From the NCBI GenBank assembly GCA_964653795.1, contig CAZZHO010000026.1, positions 1 to 33,835 on the forward strand: DNA of 33,835 bases, in the 5' to 3' direction. The DNA comes from JAWPMT01 sp964653795 (GTDB lineage Bacteria > Bacteroidota > Bacteroidia > Cytophagales > Cyclobacteriaceae). This document shows positions 24,368 through 32,592 of this stretch, in pieces (position 1 is the first letter of the stretch; each line of letters starts with the position of its first letter). The position numbers and the translations under genes are program-made. The notes under the pieces were generated by a model, which searched no databases, was not told the origin of the DNA, and saw only the letters and a program-made list of their open reading frames with translations.

Positions 24368-25806
24368 TGGGAAGTATTGAAGGATTCATTACCGAAGAAA
24401 GGCTTTTGCCTGAAACAAGAGACCCAAAGGAAAGAACTGGGGACTATAAAGAGCTTTATAAACCCTACGATGACAAATTGACCATCAAACAAGCAAGCAG
24501 ATGTATGGATTGTGGTGTTCCTTTTTGTCACAATGGCTGTCCTCTAGGGAATAATATCCCTGATTTCAACGATGCCGTATACAACGAGGATTGGGCGCAG
24601 GCATTAGACATTCTTCTCGCTACAAACAACTTTCCTGAATTCACAGGCAGAATTTGTCCTGCTCCATGCGAAGGTTCTTGCGTTTTGGGGATCAATAAGC
24701 CCCCGGTCGCAATTGAGCACATTGAGAAATCTATAGTTGAAAAAGGATTTGAATTGGGGCTTATCAAAGCCTCCCCTCCTACTGCAAGGAATGGTAAAGC
24801 AGTAGCCATTATCGGCTCCGGGCCAGCCGGACTTGCTGCAGCTGATCAGCTAAATAAAGAAGGTTTCACAGTTACGGTGTACGAGCGTGACCCAAAACCT
24901 GGAGGACTTTTGCGGTTCGGAATACCAGACTTCAAGTTGGATAAGTCCGTGGTAGAGAGAAGAATCGCCCTTATGGAGGAAGAAGGTATTGAATTCAAAT
25001 TGAATTGCGAGTTAGGAAAAGATGTTTCCGTGGAGTATCTTAAAAGATATGATTCAATATTACTTGCCATTGGCAGTACGGTGCCAAGAGATTTAGCAGT
25101 TACAGGCAGGGAGTTGGATGGTATACACTTTGCCATGGACTTCCTAACTCAGCAAAACAGAAAGGTGAGTGACTTACCTGTTGAAGGCGAAAAAATATCA
25201 GCAAAGGATAAAAACGTAATCGTAATAGGTGGAGGTGATACCGGATCAGATTGCATAGGCACATCTAACAGACAAGGAGCTAAGTCAATATTGCAGTTCG
25301 AAATTATGGACAAGCCACCCACTGAACGAGGTGCACAAAATCCTTGGCCAGAATGGCCAATGATCCTTCGTACCTCCACTTCTCATGAAGAGGGGGCGGA
25401 CAGAGAATGGTCCGTTATGACAAAGGAATTCCTGGGAGAAAATGGTAGGCTCAAGTCGTTAAAGACCGTCAAAATCCAATGGGAAGATGGACGACCAGTA
25501 GAACTTCCAGGTACAGAAGAAGAACATCCCTGTGAATTAGTGCTACTGGCAATGGGATTTTTACATCCACAAAAAGAGGGGCTACTCACGCAGCTTGGTG
25601 TGTCCTTAGATGGCCGTGGTAACATTGTAACTAAGGGCTATGAAACATCCGAACCTAACATATATGCTGCTGGCGACACAAGAAGAGGACAATCTTTAGT
25701 GGTATGGGCAATTTCCGAGGGGAGAGAAGCGGCAAGGATGATCGCTAGAAAACTGACGCAATCAACACTACTTCCTTCTAAGGATGTAGCTGAGTATAGC
25801 TTGTAG
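24367..25806 (+). CDS. gltD: Glutamate synthase, small (beta) subunit
   Basis: Small subunit of GOGAT, which takes electrons from NAD(P)H and passes them through FAD and Fe-S clusters to the large subunit. The N-terminal cysteines are present in full: Cys46, Cys49, Cys54, Cys58 (CMDCGVPFCHNGC) and Cys97, Cys101, Cys105 (ICPAPCEGSC). Then come the FAD motif GSGPAG (150-155), the NAD(P)H motif GGGDTGSD (288-295) and the C-terminal YAAGDTRRGQSLVVWAI FAD segment. The 479-aa length is normal. It overlaps gltB by one base. A small opposite-strand gene ends 1 bp after its stop. Confidence 0.98.
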   Translation: MGSIEGFITEERLLPETRDPKERTGDYKELYKPYDDKLTIKQASRCMDCGVPFCHNGCPLGNNIPDFNDAVYNEDWAQALDILLATNNFPEFTGRICPAPCEGSCVLGINKPPVAIEHIEKSIVEKGFELGLIKASPPTARNGKAVAIIGSGPAGLAAADQLNKEGFTVTVYERDPKPGGLLRFGIPDFKLDKSVVERRIALMEEEGIEFKLNCELGKDVSVEYLKRYDSILLAIGSTVPRDLAVTGRELDGIHFAMDFLTQQNRKVSDLPVEGEKISAKDKNVIVIGGGDTGSDCIGTSNRQGAKSILQFEIMDKPPTERGAQNPWPEWPMILRTSTSHEEGADREWSVMTKEFLGENGRLKSLKTVKIQWEDGRPVELPGTEEEHPCELVLLAMGFLHPQKEGLLTQLGVSLDGRGNIVTKGYETSEPNIYAAGDTRRGQSLVVWAISEGREAARMIARKLTQSTLLPSKDVAEYSL

Positions 25807-25807
25807 A

Positions 25808-26008
25808 TTAGATTTCAAGAATTTCAAAATCCTTTCCATGACCAAATTTGGTCAGGTCACTCATTAAATACCTTTCTAGAGTATGGAGGTCTTGTAGGTC
25901 AAAATCTTTGATAAGGATTTTACAAATCCTGAATTCATAGACTTCACCAAAGTTTGTTAATCGATAGTTTTTGCCTGTCCTCAAACTGCTGTAAGCAAGT
26001 CCCTTCAT
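25808..26008 (-). CDS. Small 66-aa protein convergent with gltD
   Basis: A 66-aa, highly charged protein with ATG start at 26008. Its pattern (MKGLAYSSLRTGKNYRLTNF, then EVYEFRICKILIKDF, and SDLTKFGHGKDFEI) looks like a compact beta-barrel or SH3-like fold. It resembles small conserved Bacteroidota proteins I recall only vaguely. It is short but looks real: it fills exactly the space between gltD (1 bp between the stops) and the divergent lipoprotein, it has a good start, and its composition is protein-like. No function can be assigned. Confidence 0.68.
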   Translation of the reverse strand: MKGLAYSSLRTGKNYRLTNFGEVYEFRICKILIKDFDLQDLHTLERYLMSDLTKFGHGKDFEILEI

Positions 26009-26074
26009 TGCTGGATTTTTGATTAATAATGAAATAACAATGATATTTACGCTTCAAGTATCCAAACCTACACC

Positions 26075-26974
26075 ATGCAAAAAAAATCAGGGAAATATAT
26101 TTCATTAATGCTATTGTGCGCTTTTCTTTTCTCATGCGGAGGAGGAACAGAAAAGAAAGAAGAGAGCGTTGCCGATGATGTGACTTTCAGTGATGCTGAG
26201 CAGCAGATACTCTCAGATATGAGTCAAGTAATCAAAGACCTGCCCCCTCCTTCCATTGTTCCAAATACTCTCATGAAGATAGGAAGCGAGTATGATCCTG
26301 ATTTGGTAAATAGCATTGATAAAATTGAAGAGTACCAAACTAATGAAGATAAAGCGGCATTGAATCTAGGCATCTACGCTACGGATGTAGGATATCAAAT
26401 AGCCTACCAGCAAGTAGAGGAGTCTATCTCACACATGGATGCTTTACAGAGGTTAGCAGAAACTGTAGGTGTGTCTACTGCCTTTGATATGAGCCTAATG
26501 GAGCAATATGAACAGAACCTTGATGATCCTGGTGCGCTCTCTTCACTTCTTAATGAGACTATGCTGCTAGCAGAAGAAAGACTCGAAAGTAGTGACCGGC
26601 TTTCTATGGCGGCACTGGTGTTAAGTGGATCTTTCGTGGAAGGTTTATATCTGATTATAGGTATTGTTGAAGATTACAGTGGATCAGGTTTGAGCGAACA
26701 AGAAAAGAATGAGAAACTTCAACCTTTAGTAAAGTTGATATTGGATCAAGAGAAGCCATTAAAAGACGTAATAGGACTAATGAAAGATATTCCAAGTGAC
26801 GATGCCATATTAAGCATGATTTCAGAGCTAGAAATACTTCGAATACTATACGATAGCGATATGAGTGAAATCAAAAAAGCTATGGGTGACGATGAAAACT
26901 ACGTCATACCATTCGATATGCTATATGATATCACCACAGAAGTGAAAAGAATAAGAGAAGATATTGTGAGTTAA
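26075..26974 (+). CDS. Predicted alpha-helical lipoprotein of unknown function
   Basis: A 299-aa lipoprotein with lipobox LFSC (Cys21), followed by GGGTEKKEE. The mature part is acidic and almost entirely alpha-helical, with repeated helix-like stretches (DAEQQILSDMSQVIKDL, DPDLVNSIDKIEEYQ, MLYDITTEVKRIREDIV). I recognise no enzyme motif. It may be an envelope-associated scaffold. Start ATG at 26075, 66 bp from the divergent 66-aa gene. A strong terminator follows, so it is probably transcribed alone. Confidence 0.88.
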   Translation: MQKKSGKYISLMLLCAFLFSCGGGTEKKEESVADDVTFSDAEQQILSDMSQVIKDLPPPSIVPNTLMKIGSEYDPDLVNSIDKIEEYQTNEDKAALNLGIYATDVGYQIAYQQVEESISHMDALQRLAETVGVSTAFDMSLMEQYEQNLDDPGALSSLLNETMLLAEERLESSDRLSMAALVLSGSFVEGLYLIIGIVEDYSGSGLSEQEKNEKLQPLVKLILDQEKPLKDVIGLMKDIPSDDAILSMISELEILRILYDSDMSEIKKAMGDDENYVIPFDMLYDITTEVKRIREDIVS

Positions 26975-26994
26975 ATCCAATTTCTGAAGATTAG

Positions 26995-27032
26995 AAAAAA
27001 AGCATTGGAATGACCATTTCAATGCTTTTTTT
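26995..27032 (+). terminator. Intrinsic terminator, probably bidirectional
   Basis: Stem GCATTGGAATG (27002-27012) pairs with CATTTCAATGC (27015-27025), giving 10-11 bp with one G-U pair around a tiny loop, flanked by an A-run (26995-27001) and a T-run (27026-27032). The A/T flanks make it work on either strand. It separates the lipoprotein gene from the ABC-fusion gene. Confidence 0.88.
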
Positions 27033-27077
27033 ATATTTAATTAATCATCCTCATCCTTGATAACCCACCTAATATAA

Positions 27078-30000
27078 ATGAGCGAGCAAATTTTAAAAGC
27101 TATCATCCAACTTTTAGCCATTGTGGCAAAGGAGGATGATATAACGAAAGATGAAATATCAGCTATTCGAGACTTCTTAAATGAAAGTCTGTCGACTGAT
27201 GATGCCAAACGCTATCTCATCTTATTCAAGGAACTAGCTAAAAAACAGACTCTTAGCGACAAAGAGGAATTCGCACAGATTGACAAAGTATGTGCTGAAA
27301 TAAACCACGCTCAACCTATACAGCAAAAAATCATTATAGTTCTTGATTTAATAGAGCTTATTGCTGCTGACGGCCATATATCCAAAAGGGAAAATGAGCT
27401 TGTTTATTATATAGCAGAAAGGCTGAATATAGATTCAAAACGCACTGATCTTATCAAAGCTTTTGTAATCTTCACAGAGCCGACAAAAATCAACTCATCC
27501 AACCTACTTATCATCGATGAAGGAGCCTCAAAAGTCCCGGATAAGTGCAAAAGGATTTCAGTTAACAAGCTTGATGGGTTTATTGCCGTTTTACGCATCC
27601 CACAACTAGAAACCTACTTCACAAAGTTCATTGGTGATGATGAGGTCATGTTAAATGGTTGCGCTATGAAGAGCAACTACGTTTACATACTATCTCCCGG
27701 GAGTGTTTTCAAGAGTATTGGCAATGATCCTGTATTTCAGTCTGATGTAGCAAGCGGTTTTAGGCTACAAAATGAAGACCAGCCATTGACCTTCGTAGCT
27801 TCCAATATCCACTACAAATTCAAAAACGGTAAAGTAGGCCTCCAGAATATCAATATTGCTGAGGAGTCAGGGAAGCTAATTGGACTGATGGGAGGCAGTG
27901 GTGCTGGAAAATCTACGCTTCTTAATGTACTAAATGGCAACAGTCAGCCAACTCATGGCAGCGTCCGAATAAACGGAATCGATATTCACATAAGTGAAAA
28001 GAAGATTGAGGGAGTCATTGGCTATGTCCCTCAAGATGATCTCCTTGTTGAGGAACTAACCGTCTATGACAACCTGATGTTTGCTGCGAAGCTATGCTTC
28101 GATAGCTTAAGCAAAGAGGAGTTGGAATCTTTGGTTGAAAAGACCTTAGACGCTTTAGGCCTCGCTGAGACAAAAGACCTAAAGGTTGGTAACTCATTAG
28201 AAAAGAGTATAAGTGGTGGTCAAAGAAAAAGGGTGAATATAGGCCTGGAGTTACTTAGAGAACCATCGGTGCTATTCGTAGATGAGCCCACAAGCGGCCT
28301 TTCATCCAGAGACTCAGAAAACATAATGGACTTATTGAAGGAGCTTGCCTTCAAAGGAAAATTGGTTTTCGTGGTAATTCACCAACCTTCAGAGGATATA
28401 TTCAAAATGTTCGACAAACTCATTTTGTTGGATGTTGGAGGTTATCAAATTTATTACGGAGACCCAGTTGAGGCGATCACCTACTTTAAGGAACTGACCC
28501 AAATGGTGGATAAACGCAGGAGCGCTAATCCAGAACTTCTATTTAATATAATAGAGGCTAAAGTGGTCAATGAGTATGGCACTTTTACAAAAAAGAGGAA
28601 GACCTCACCCAAAAAGTGGTACAAGGCATTTGAAGAAAAAGTCAATCTTCCCAAAATCAAAGAAACGACCGAACCGCCAAAGAAGACATTGAATATTCCT
28701 AATCGAATAAAACAGTTTTTCATTTTTGGCCAGAGGGATATACTATCAAAACTCAGCAATAAGCAATATCTCATTGTCAATCTGCTGGAGGCCCCGGTTT
28801 TAGCGGCATTGCTGGCTTTTATTACCAGATACATGCCAGAGGATACTGACGTCTATCACTTTAAGGAGAACCTCAATATCCCCGTCTTCTTTTTTATGAG
28901 CGTAATCGTATCTCTCTTTATGGGGCTTACAGTAAGCGCAGAAGAAATTATAAAGGATAGAAAACTATTGAAAAGAGAATCCTTTCTTAACCTTTCTCGG
29001 ATAAGCTACCTCTTCTCTAAGTTCTATATTCTGTTTGCCCTTTCGGCATTTCAAACTCTTACCTTCGTTCTGATTAGCCAATTCATTTTGGATATTAAAG
29101 GAATGACTCTCAGCTTCTGGCTGATCCTTTTCTCTACCTCCTGCTTTGCCAATATGCTTGGCCTTAACCTCAGTTCCGCCTTCAAGAACGCCGTGACAGT
29201 TTACGTGCTTATTCCGCTTATGATCATACCTCAGTTGATACTAAGTGGAGTCGTGGTGAATTTCGATAAACTCAACCCAGTCATAACCACGGAAGACCAG
29301 GTACCAATCATTGGTGAAGTAATGGCATCTAGATGGGCTTATGAGGCCATAATGGTGTCACAATTCAAGAACAACAAGTATGAGCGCAACTTTTATCCCT
29401 ATGATAAGATCATGGCTCAGTCAGAATTTAAGACGGTCTATTTCATTCCCAGATTAGAATCTGATCTTGAATTTGCCCACCATCATATCAAGAATAAAAC
29501 TCCAGAGGAGCAACGACGGGTTGAGTACCGCCTCAAAACGATAAGGGAGGAAATCGGCAAAGAAATTTCGACAATACCGGGTGCAAAGCTCGATCACCTC
29601 GAAAGTTTGTACTATGAGAGTTTTACAGATGAGGTTTTTGAAGGAACTATGGAATTCCTTGAGACATTACGCTCTTATTACAACTTACGGTTCAAAAAAG
29701 CTGACGGAGCAAAAAAGGAAATCATGCATGAGTTCACGAAAGATGAGCAGTCTAGGTCTGAATTCATAAATCTTAGGATTGACTATGAAAATGAGGCAGT
29801 TGCTACCCTAGTGAAGAACACCACTACCGAGCATCGAATCCTGGAACACAATAACGAGTTGATCCAAAAAGTATATCCAGTATACATGGATCATGAGTTT
29901 CCAAAACACTTCCTAGATTTTAGAGCCCAGTTTTACTCCGCCAACAAACATATTTTTGGACTTCATTTAGACACTCTACTCTTCAATGTCCTTGTTATTT

Positions 30001-30080
30001 GGTTCATGAGCTTTTTGCTGGGGTTAGCTCTCTATTTTGATTTATTCAACAAGCTTATCACAGGTTTCAGTAAGAAATAG
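27078..30080 (+). CDS. TerB-like / ABCG-type ABC transporter fusion protein
   Basis: A 1000-aa membrane ATPase. Residues about 1-135 are a TerB/DjlA-like helical domain (ELIAADGHISKRENELVYYI). About 140-230 form a small beta-rich linker domain. About 235-465 are an ABC ATPase: Walker A GGSGAGKST (272-280), YVPQDD (316-321), signature ISGGQRKRV (378-386), Walker B VLFVDEPTSGLSS (398-410) and His435. About 545-725 hold ABC2-type membrane segments, and the last segment is about 963-988. This matches the ATPase-first order of ABCG half-transporters or the O-antigen-type ABC2 group. A 240-residue charged insertion (about 725-962) lies between the last two membrane segments. The substrate is unknown. 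The stop overlaps the next start by one base (TAGTG). Confidence 0.9.
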   Translation: MSEQILKAIIQLLAIVAKEDDITKDEISAIRDFLNESLSTDDAKRYLILFKELAKKQTLSDKEEFAQIDKVCAEINHAQPIQQKIIIVLDLIELIAADGHISKRENELVYYIAERLNIDSKRTDLIKAFVIFTEPTKINSSNLLIIDEGASKVPDKCKRISVNKLDGFIAVLRIPQLETYFTKFIGDDEVMLNGCAMKSNYVYILSPGSVFKSIGNDPVFQSDVASGFRLQNEDQPLTFVASNIHYKFKNGKVGLQNINIAEESGKLIGLMGGSGAGKSTLLNVLNGNSQPTHGSVRINGIDIHISEKKIEGVIGYVPQDDLLVEELTVYDNLMFAAKLCFDSLSKEELESLVEKTLDALGLAETKDLKVGNSLEKSISGGQRKRVNIGLELLREPSVLFVDEPTSGLSSRDSENIMDLLKELAFKGKLVFVVIHQPSEDIFKMFDKLILLDVGGYQIYYGDPVEAITYFKELTQMVDKRRSANPELLFNIIEAKVVNEYGTFTKKRKTSPKKWYKAFEEKVNLPKIKETTEPPKKTLNIPNRIKQFFIFGQRDILSKLSNKQYLIVNLLEAPVLAALLAFITRYMPEDTDVYHFKENLNIPVFFFMSVIVSLFMGLTVSAEEIIKDRKLLKRESFLNLSRISYLFSKFYILFALSAFQTLTFVLISQFILDIKGMTLSFWLILFSTSCFANMLGLNLSSAFKNAVTVYVLIPLMIIPQLILSGVVVNFDKLNPVITTEDQVPIIGEVMASRWAYEAIMVSQFKNNKYERNFYPYDKIMAQSEFKTVYFIPRLESDLEFAHHHIKNKTPEEQRRVEYRLKTIREEIGKEISTIPGAKLDHLESLYYESFTDEVFEGTMEFLETLRSYYNLRFKKADGAKKEIMHEFTKDEQSRSEFINLRIDYENEAVATLVKNTTTEHRILEHNNELIQKVYPVYMDHEFPKHFLDFRAQFYSANKHIFGLHLDTLLFNVLVIWFMSFLLGLALYFDLFNKLITGFSKK

Positions 30081-30820
30081 TGTTTTTCGTCCTTTCTAAG
30101 ATCATAGCCTTCCTGCTAAAACCTTTGACCTGGGTAATATTGACTGGGCTAATAGGTATATTTTGGAGAAAGAAGTTCTTGCCATTGTCATTTGGGATTT
30201 TACTTGTATTTACAAATCCATATATCATCAACAAGCTCTACCTCTGGTGGGAACCTCAACCATCAACCATAGTGAAGGAAATGGAATTAGCGGTAGTTCT
30301 CACAGGAATGACTATCCCGCAAATTCAGGTTCCCGGTCAGTTACAAATGGGGCCTGGGTCAGAAAGAATTGTGGAAGCCTTAAGGTTGTATCACAAAGGT
30401 CAGGTAAAGAAAATTTTGATATCAGGAGGATCAGGAAGTTTAAGTAACCCTCAGCTCACTGAGAGCCCGGCTTTAGCTAAACTTTCAACAGATTTAGGAA
30501 TAAGAAAGAAAGATTTGTATGTGGAGGATCAATCTCGCAATACCTATCAAAATGCTCTTTTTAGCAGCCAGATTATTGACAGCCTGGGGATTAAACCCGA
30601 CAACATACTACTAATTACTAGCGCCTTTCATATGAATAGAGCCGAGTCCTGCTTTTTAAAGCAAGGACTGTCTGTTGAACCCTTCCCAGTGGATTTCAAC
30701 TCTTTTCAATCTAGTAGTATGGCGGATTTTATCCCATCGTCAGGGGTACTCACACGATGGGACCAACTACTACATGAATGGTTTGGGATGGCCGCATATA
30801 AAGCGGCAGGATATATTTAA
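30080..30820 (+). CDS. YdcF/ElyC-like DUF218 membrane protein (GTG start)
   Basis: A 246-aa protein with two N-terminal membrane segments (about 5-25 and 30-48) and a DUF218/YdcF domain (about 65-235), seen in MELAVVLTGMT, LISGGSGSL, SRNTYQNALFS and LITSAFHMNRAE. In E. coli, ElyC-type relatives affect envelope (peptidoglycan or lipid-carrier) metabolism; that role here is inference. The start is GTG at 30080, one base inside the preceding stop, so it is translationally coupled to the ABC fusion protein, which may hint at a shared envelope function. It converges with the histone-like gene 3 bp away. Confidence 0.88.
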   Translation: MFFVLSKIIAFLLKPLTWVILTGLIGIFWRKKFLPLSFGILLVFTNPYIINKLYLWWEPQPSTIVKEMELAVVLTGMTIPQIQVPGQLQMGPGSERIVEALRLYHKGQVKKILISGGSGSLSNPQLTESPALAKLSTDLGIRKKDLYVEDQSRNTYQNALFSSQIIDSLGIKPDNILLITSAFHMNRAESCFLKQGLSVEPFPVDFNSFQSSSMADFIPSSGVLTRWDQLLHEWFGMAAYKAAGYI

Positions 30821-30823
30821 GGG

Positions 30824-31162
30824 TTACTCAGCTGATGCCGCCTCGTCCTTATCCTCTTTTTTAGGAGTAGCTTTTTTTGCAGCAGGCTTTTTAGCAGCAG
30901 CTTTCTTCGGAGCTGCCTTTTTCTTGGCCTTAGGCTCTTCCTGCTCAGTAGCTACAGATTCTACCTTAGCTTCCTCTTTTTTAGGGGCTGCTTTCTCAGC
31001 CTTTGCTTTAGGAGCAGGCTTCTTCTCAAATTCCTCTTTGATGGCCTCAACGTCTATTTTCTTGATTACCGGCTTTTGAGAAAGTCTCTTAATCGTGTTT
31101 ACTCTCGATTTAGCGACATTCTTATTTTTTCTTCCCTTTCTTTCTAGTCTAGTAACAGCCAT
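30824..31162 (-). CDS. Lys/Ala-rich histone-H1-like protein
   Basis: A 112-aa basic protein. Residues 1-45 are a non-repetitive, probably helical domain (TRLERKGRKNKNVAKSRV, then IKRLSQKPVIKKIDVEAI). About 48-112 are a low-complexity tail rich in Lys, Ala, Pro and Glu with repeats such as KKAAPKKAAAKKPAAKK, like bacterial histone-H1 or AlgP-type tails. This suggests a nucleoid- or nucleic-acid-binding role. The ATG at 31162 is chosen because the upstream extension would run back through the hisS start region. It diverges from hisS across 84 bp. Confidence 0.85.
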   Translation of the reverse strand: MAVTRLERKGRKNKNVAKSRVNTIKRLSQKPVIKKIDVEAIKEEFEKKPAPKAKAEKAAPKKEEAKVESVATEQEEPKAKKKAAPKKAAAKKPAAKKATPKKEDKDEAASAE

Positions 31163-31246
31163 CTTGTATAGTATTGAACTATGAATTTCTTTATTAAGGG
31201 CGCAAAAATAGGGTTTTCTATAATTTTGTGCAAAAAGATTTAGTAA

Positions 31247-32590
31247 GTGCAAAAGCCCACTATTCCGAAAGGCACAAGAGATTTCAATCCAGAGATCTCT
31301 AGAAAAAGACAATTCTTAATTGAGTCCATAGCTAGGCAATTCGTAAAGTATGGGTTTAACAAAATTGAAACACCTACTCTTGAGAACCTCTCTGTACTTA
31401 CTGGTAAATACGGAGAAGAGGGAGATCAGCTTTTATTCAAAGTCCTAAATTCTGGGGATTATTTAAAAAACACCGAGGAAAGTGACTTTAACAACTCAAA
31501 AAAGCTACTGCCGAAAATAGCGGAAAAAGGGCTTCGATATGATTTGACTGTGCCATTTGCGAGGTACGTCTCCATGAATCAGAACGAAATCACTTTTCCT
31601 TTTAAAAGATATCAGATACAGCCGGTATGGAGAGCTGATAGACCCCAAAAAGGTCGATATCGAGAGTTTGTGCAGTGTGATGCTGATATAATTGGTAGTA
31701 ATTCTCGCTGGCTGGAAGTGGAGTTATCGTTATTAATTGATGACGTCTTTAAAAGCCTGGGCTTAAAGGATTACATTTTATTGGTCAATCACAGGGAGAT
31801 ACTTTTTGGATTGGCCAAATGGTTAGGCCTGAAGGGCAAGGAAATTTCTTTTTGTGCTACTATTGATAAAATTGATAAAATCGGCGCTGAGAAAGTGATA
31901 GCAGAAGTGGCATTACTTGCACCAAATGAAAATATCAACAAATTCAGAAACCTGATTGCGAAGGAAAAGGCAAATAACAATGAGCAAATCAAACTTTTGC
32001 AGGAGATCTTGCCAGGAAATGAAGGTGTCGAATTCCTTAGGTATTACTTTCAAAAAATCTCTGAAACCACAAATGATTTAAAAGTATCTCTGGATTGGAC
32101 ATTAGCCCGAGGCCTCTCCTATTATACCGGTTTAATATACGAAGCCAAAGCAACCACAGTCAAAATGGGCAGTATTCTAGGGGGAGGAAGATACGATAAC
32201 CTAACTGGTATGTTTGGATTACCAGACGTCTCTGGAGTTGGTATTTCGTTTGGAATAGATCGCATCTATGACGTCATGGAAGAACTTGGCCTTTTTCCTT
32301 CAGATGCATTGCCTAACCTAAAGGTCTTGCTAGTGCACTTTGATGAAAAAGGATTTGATCACGGATTAAGTCTTCTTCAAACACTCCGAAAAGCCGGAAT
32401 ACCTTCTGACATTTACCCGGAAGCCTCAAAATTCAAAAAGCAAATGACCTATGCCAATAAAATCAAAGTGCCTTACACTATTGCCATAGGGGATAATGAA
32501 ATAGAATCGGGTCAGTATCCGTTGAAAGATATGGAATCAGGAAGTTCGACTCTACATAGTGCTAGTTCATTGCCTGAGGCACTCAAATAA
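31247..32590 (+). CDS. hisS: Histidyl-tRNA synthetase
   Basis: Charges tRNA-His with histidine (class IIa aminoacyl-tRNA synthetase). The N-terminus IPKGTRDF is characteristic. The start is GTG at 31247, giving the usual MxKPxIPKGTRDF beginning with no in-frame ATG nearby. Motifs: LRYDLTVPFARYV (96-108), motif 2 region QPVWRADRPQKGRYREF (125-141), GLSYYTGLIYEA (histidine-binding), GGGRYDNL, and GISFGIDRIYDVM (motif 3). The 447-aa length and the C-terminal anticodon-binding domain (LKVLLVHFD, GIPSDIYPEAS) are normal. It is divergent from the histone-like gene, and a secreted-protein gene starts 2 bp after its stop. Confidence 0.97.
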   Translation: MQKPTIPKGTRDFNPEISRKRQFLIESIARQFVKYGFNKIETPTLENLSVLTGKYGEEGDQLLFKVLNSGDYLKNTEESDFNNSKKLLPKIAEKGLRYDLTVPFARYVSMNQNEITFPFKRYQIQPVWRADRPQKGRYREFVQCDADIIGSNSRWLEVELSLLIDDVFKSLGLKDYILLVNHREILFGLAKWLGLKGKEISFCATIDKIDKIGAEKVIAEVALLAPNENINKFRNLIAKEKANNNEQIKLLQEILPGNEGVEFLRYYFQKISETTNDLKVSLDWTLARGLSYYTGLIYEAKATTVKMGSILGGGRYDNLTGMFGLPDVSGVGISFGIDRIYDVMEELGLFPSDALPNLKVLLVHFDEKGFDHGLSLLQTLRKAGIPSDIYPEASKFKKQMTYANKIKVPYTIAIGDNEIESGQYPLKDMESGSSTLHSASSLPEALK

Positions 32591-32592
32591 TA

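Noticed and set aside
24528..25625. Several open frames of 75-95 codons antisense to gltD
   Set aside because: All overlap strongly conserved gltD coding sequence and show no independent start signals or family patterns.
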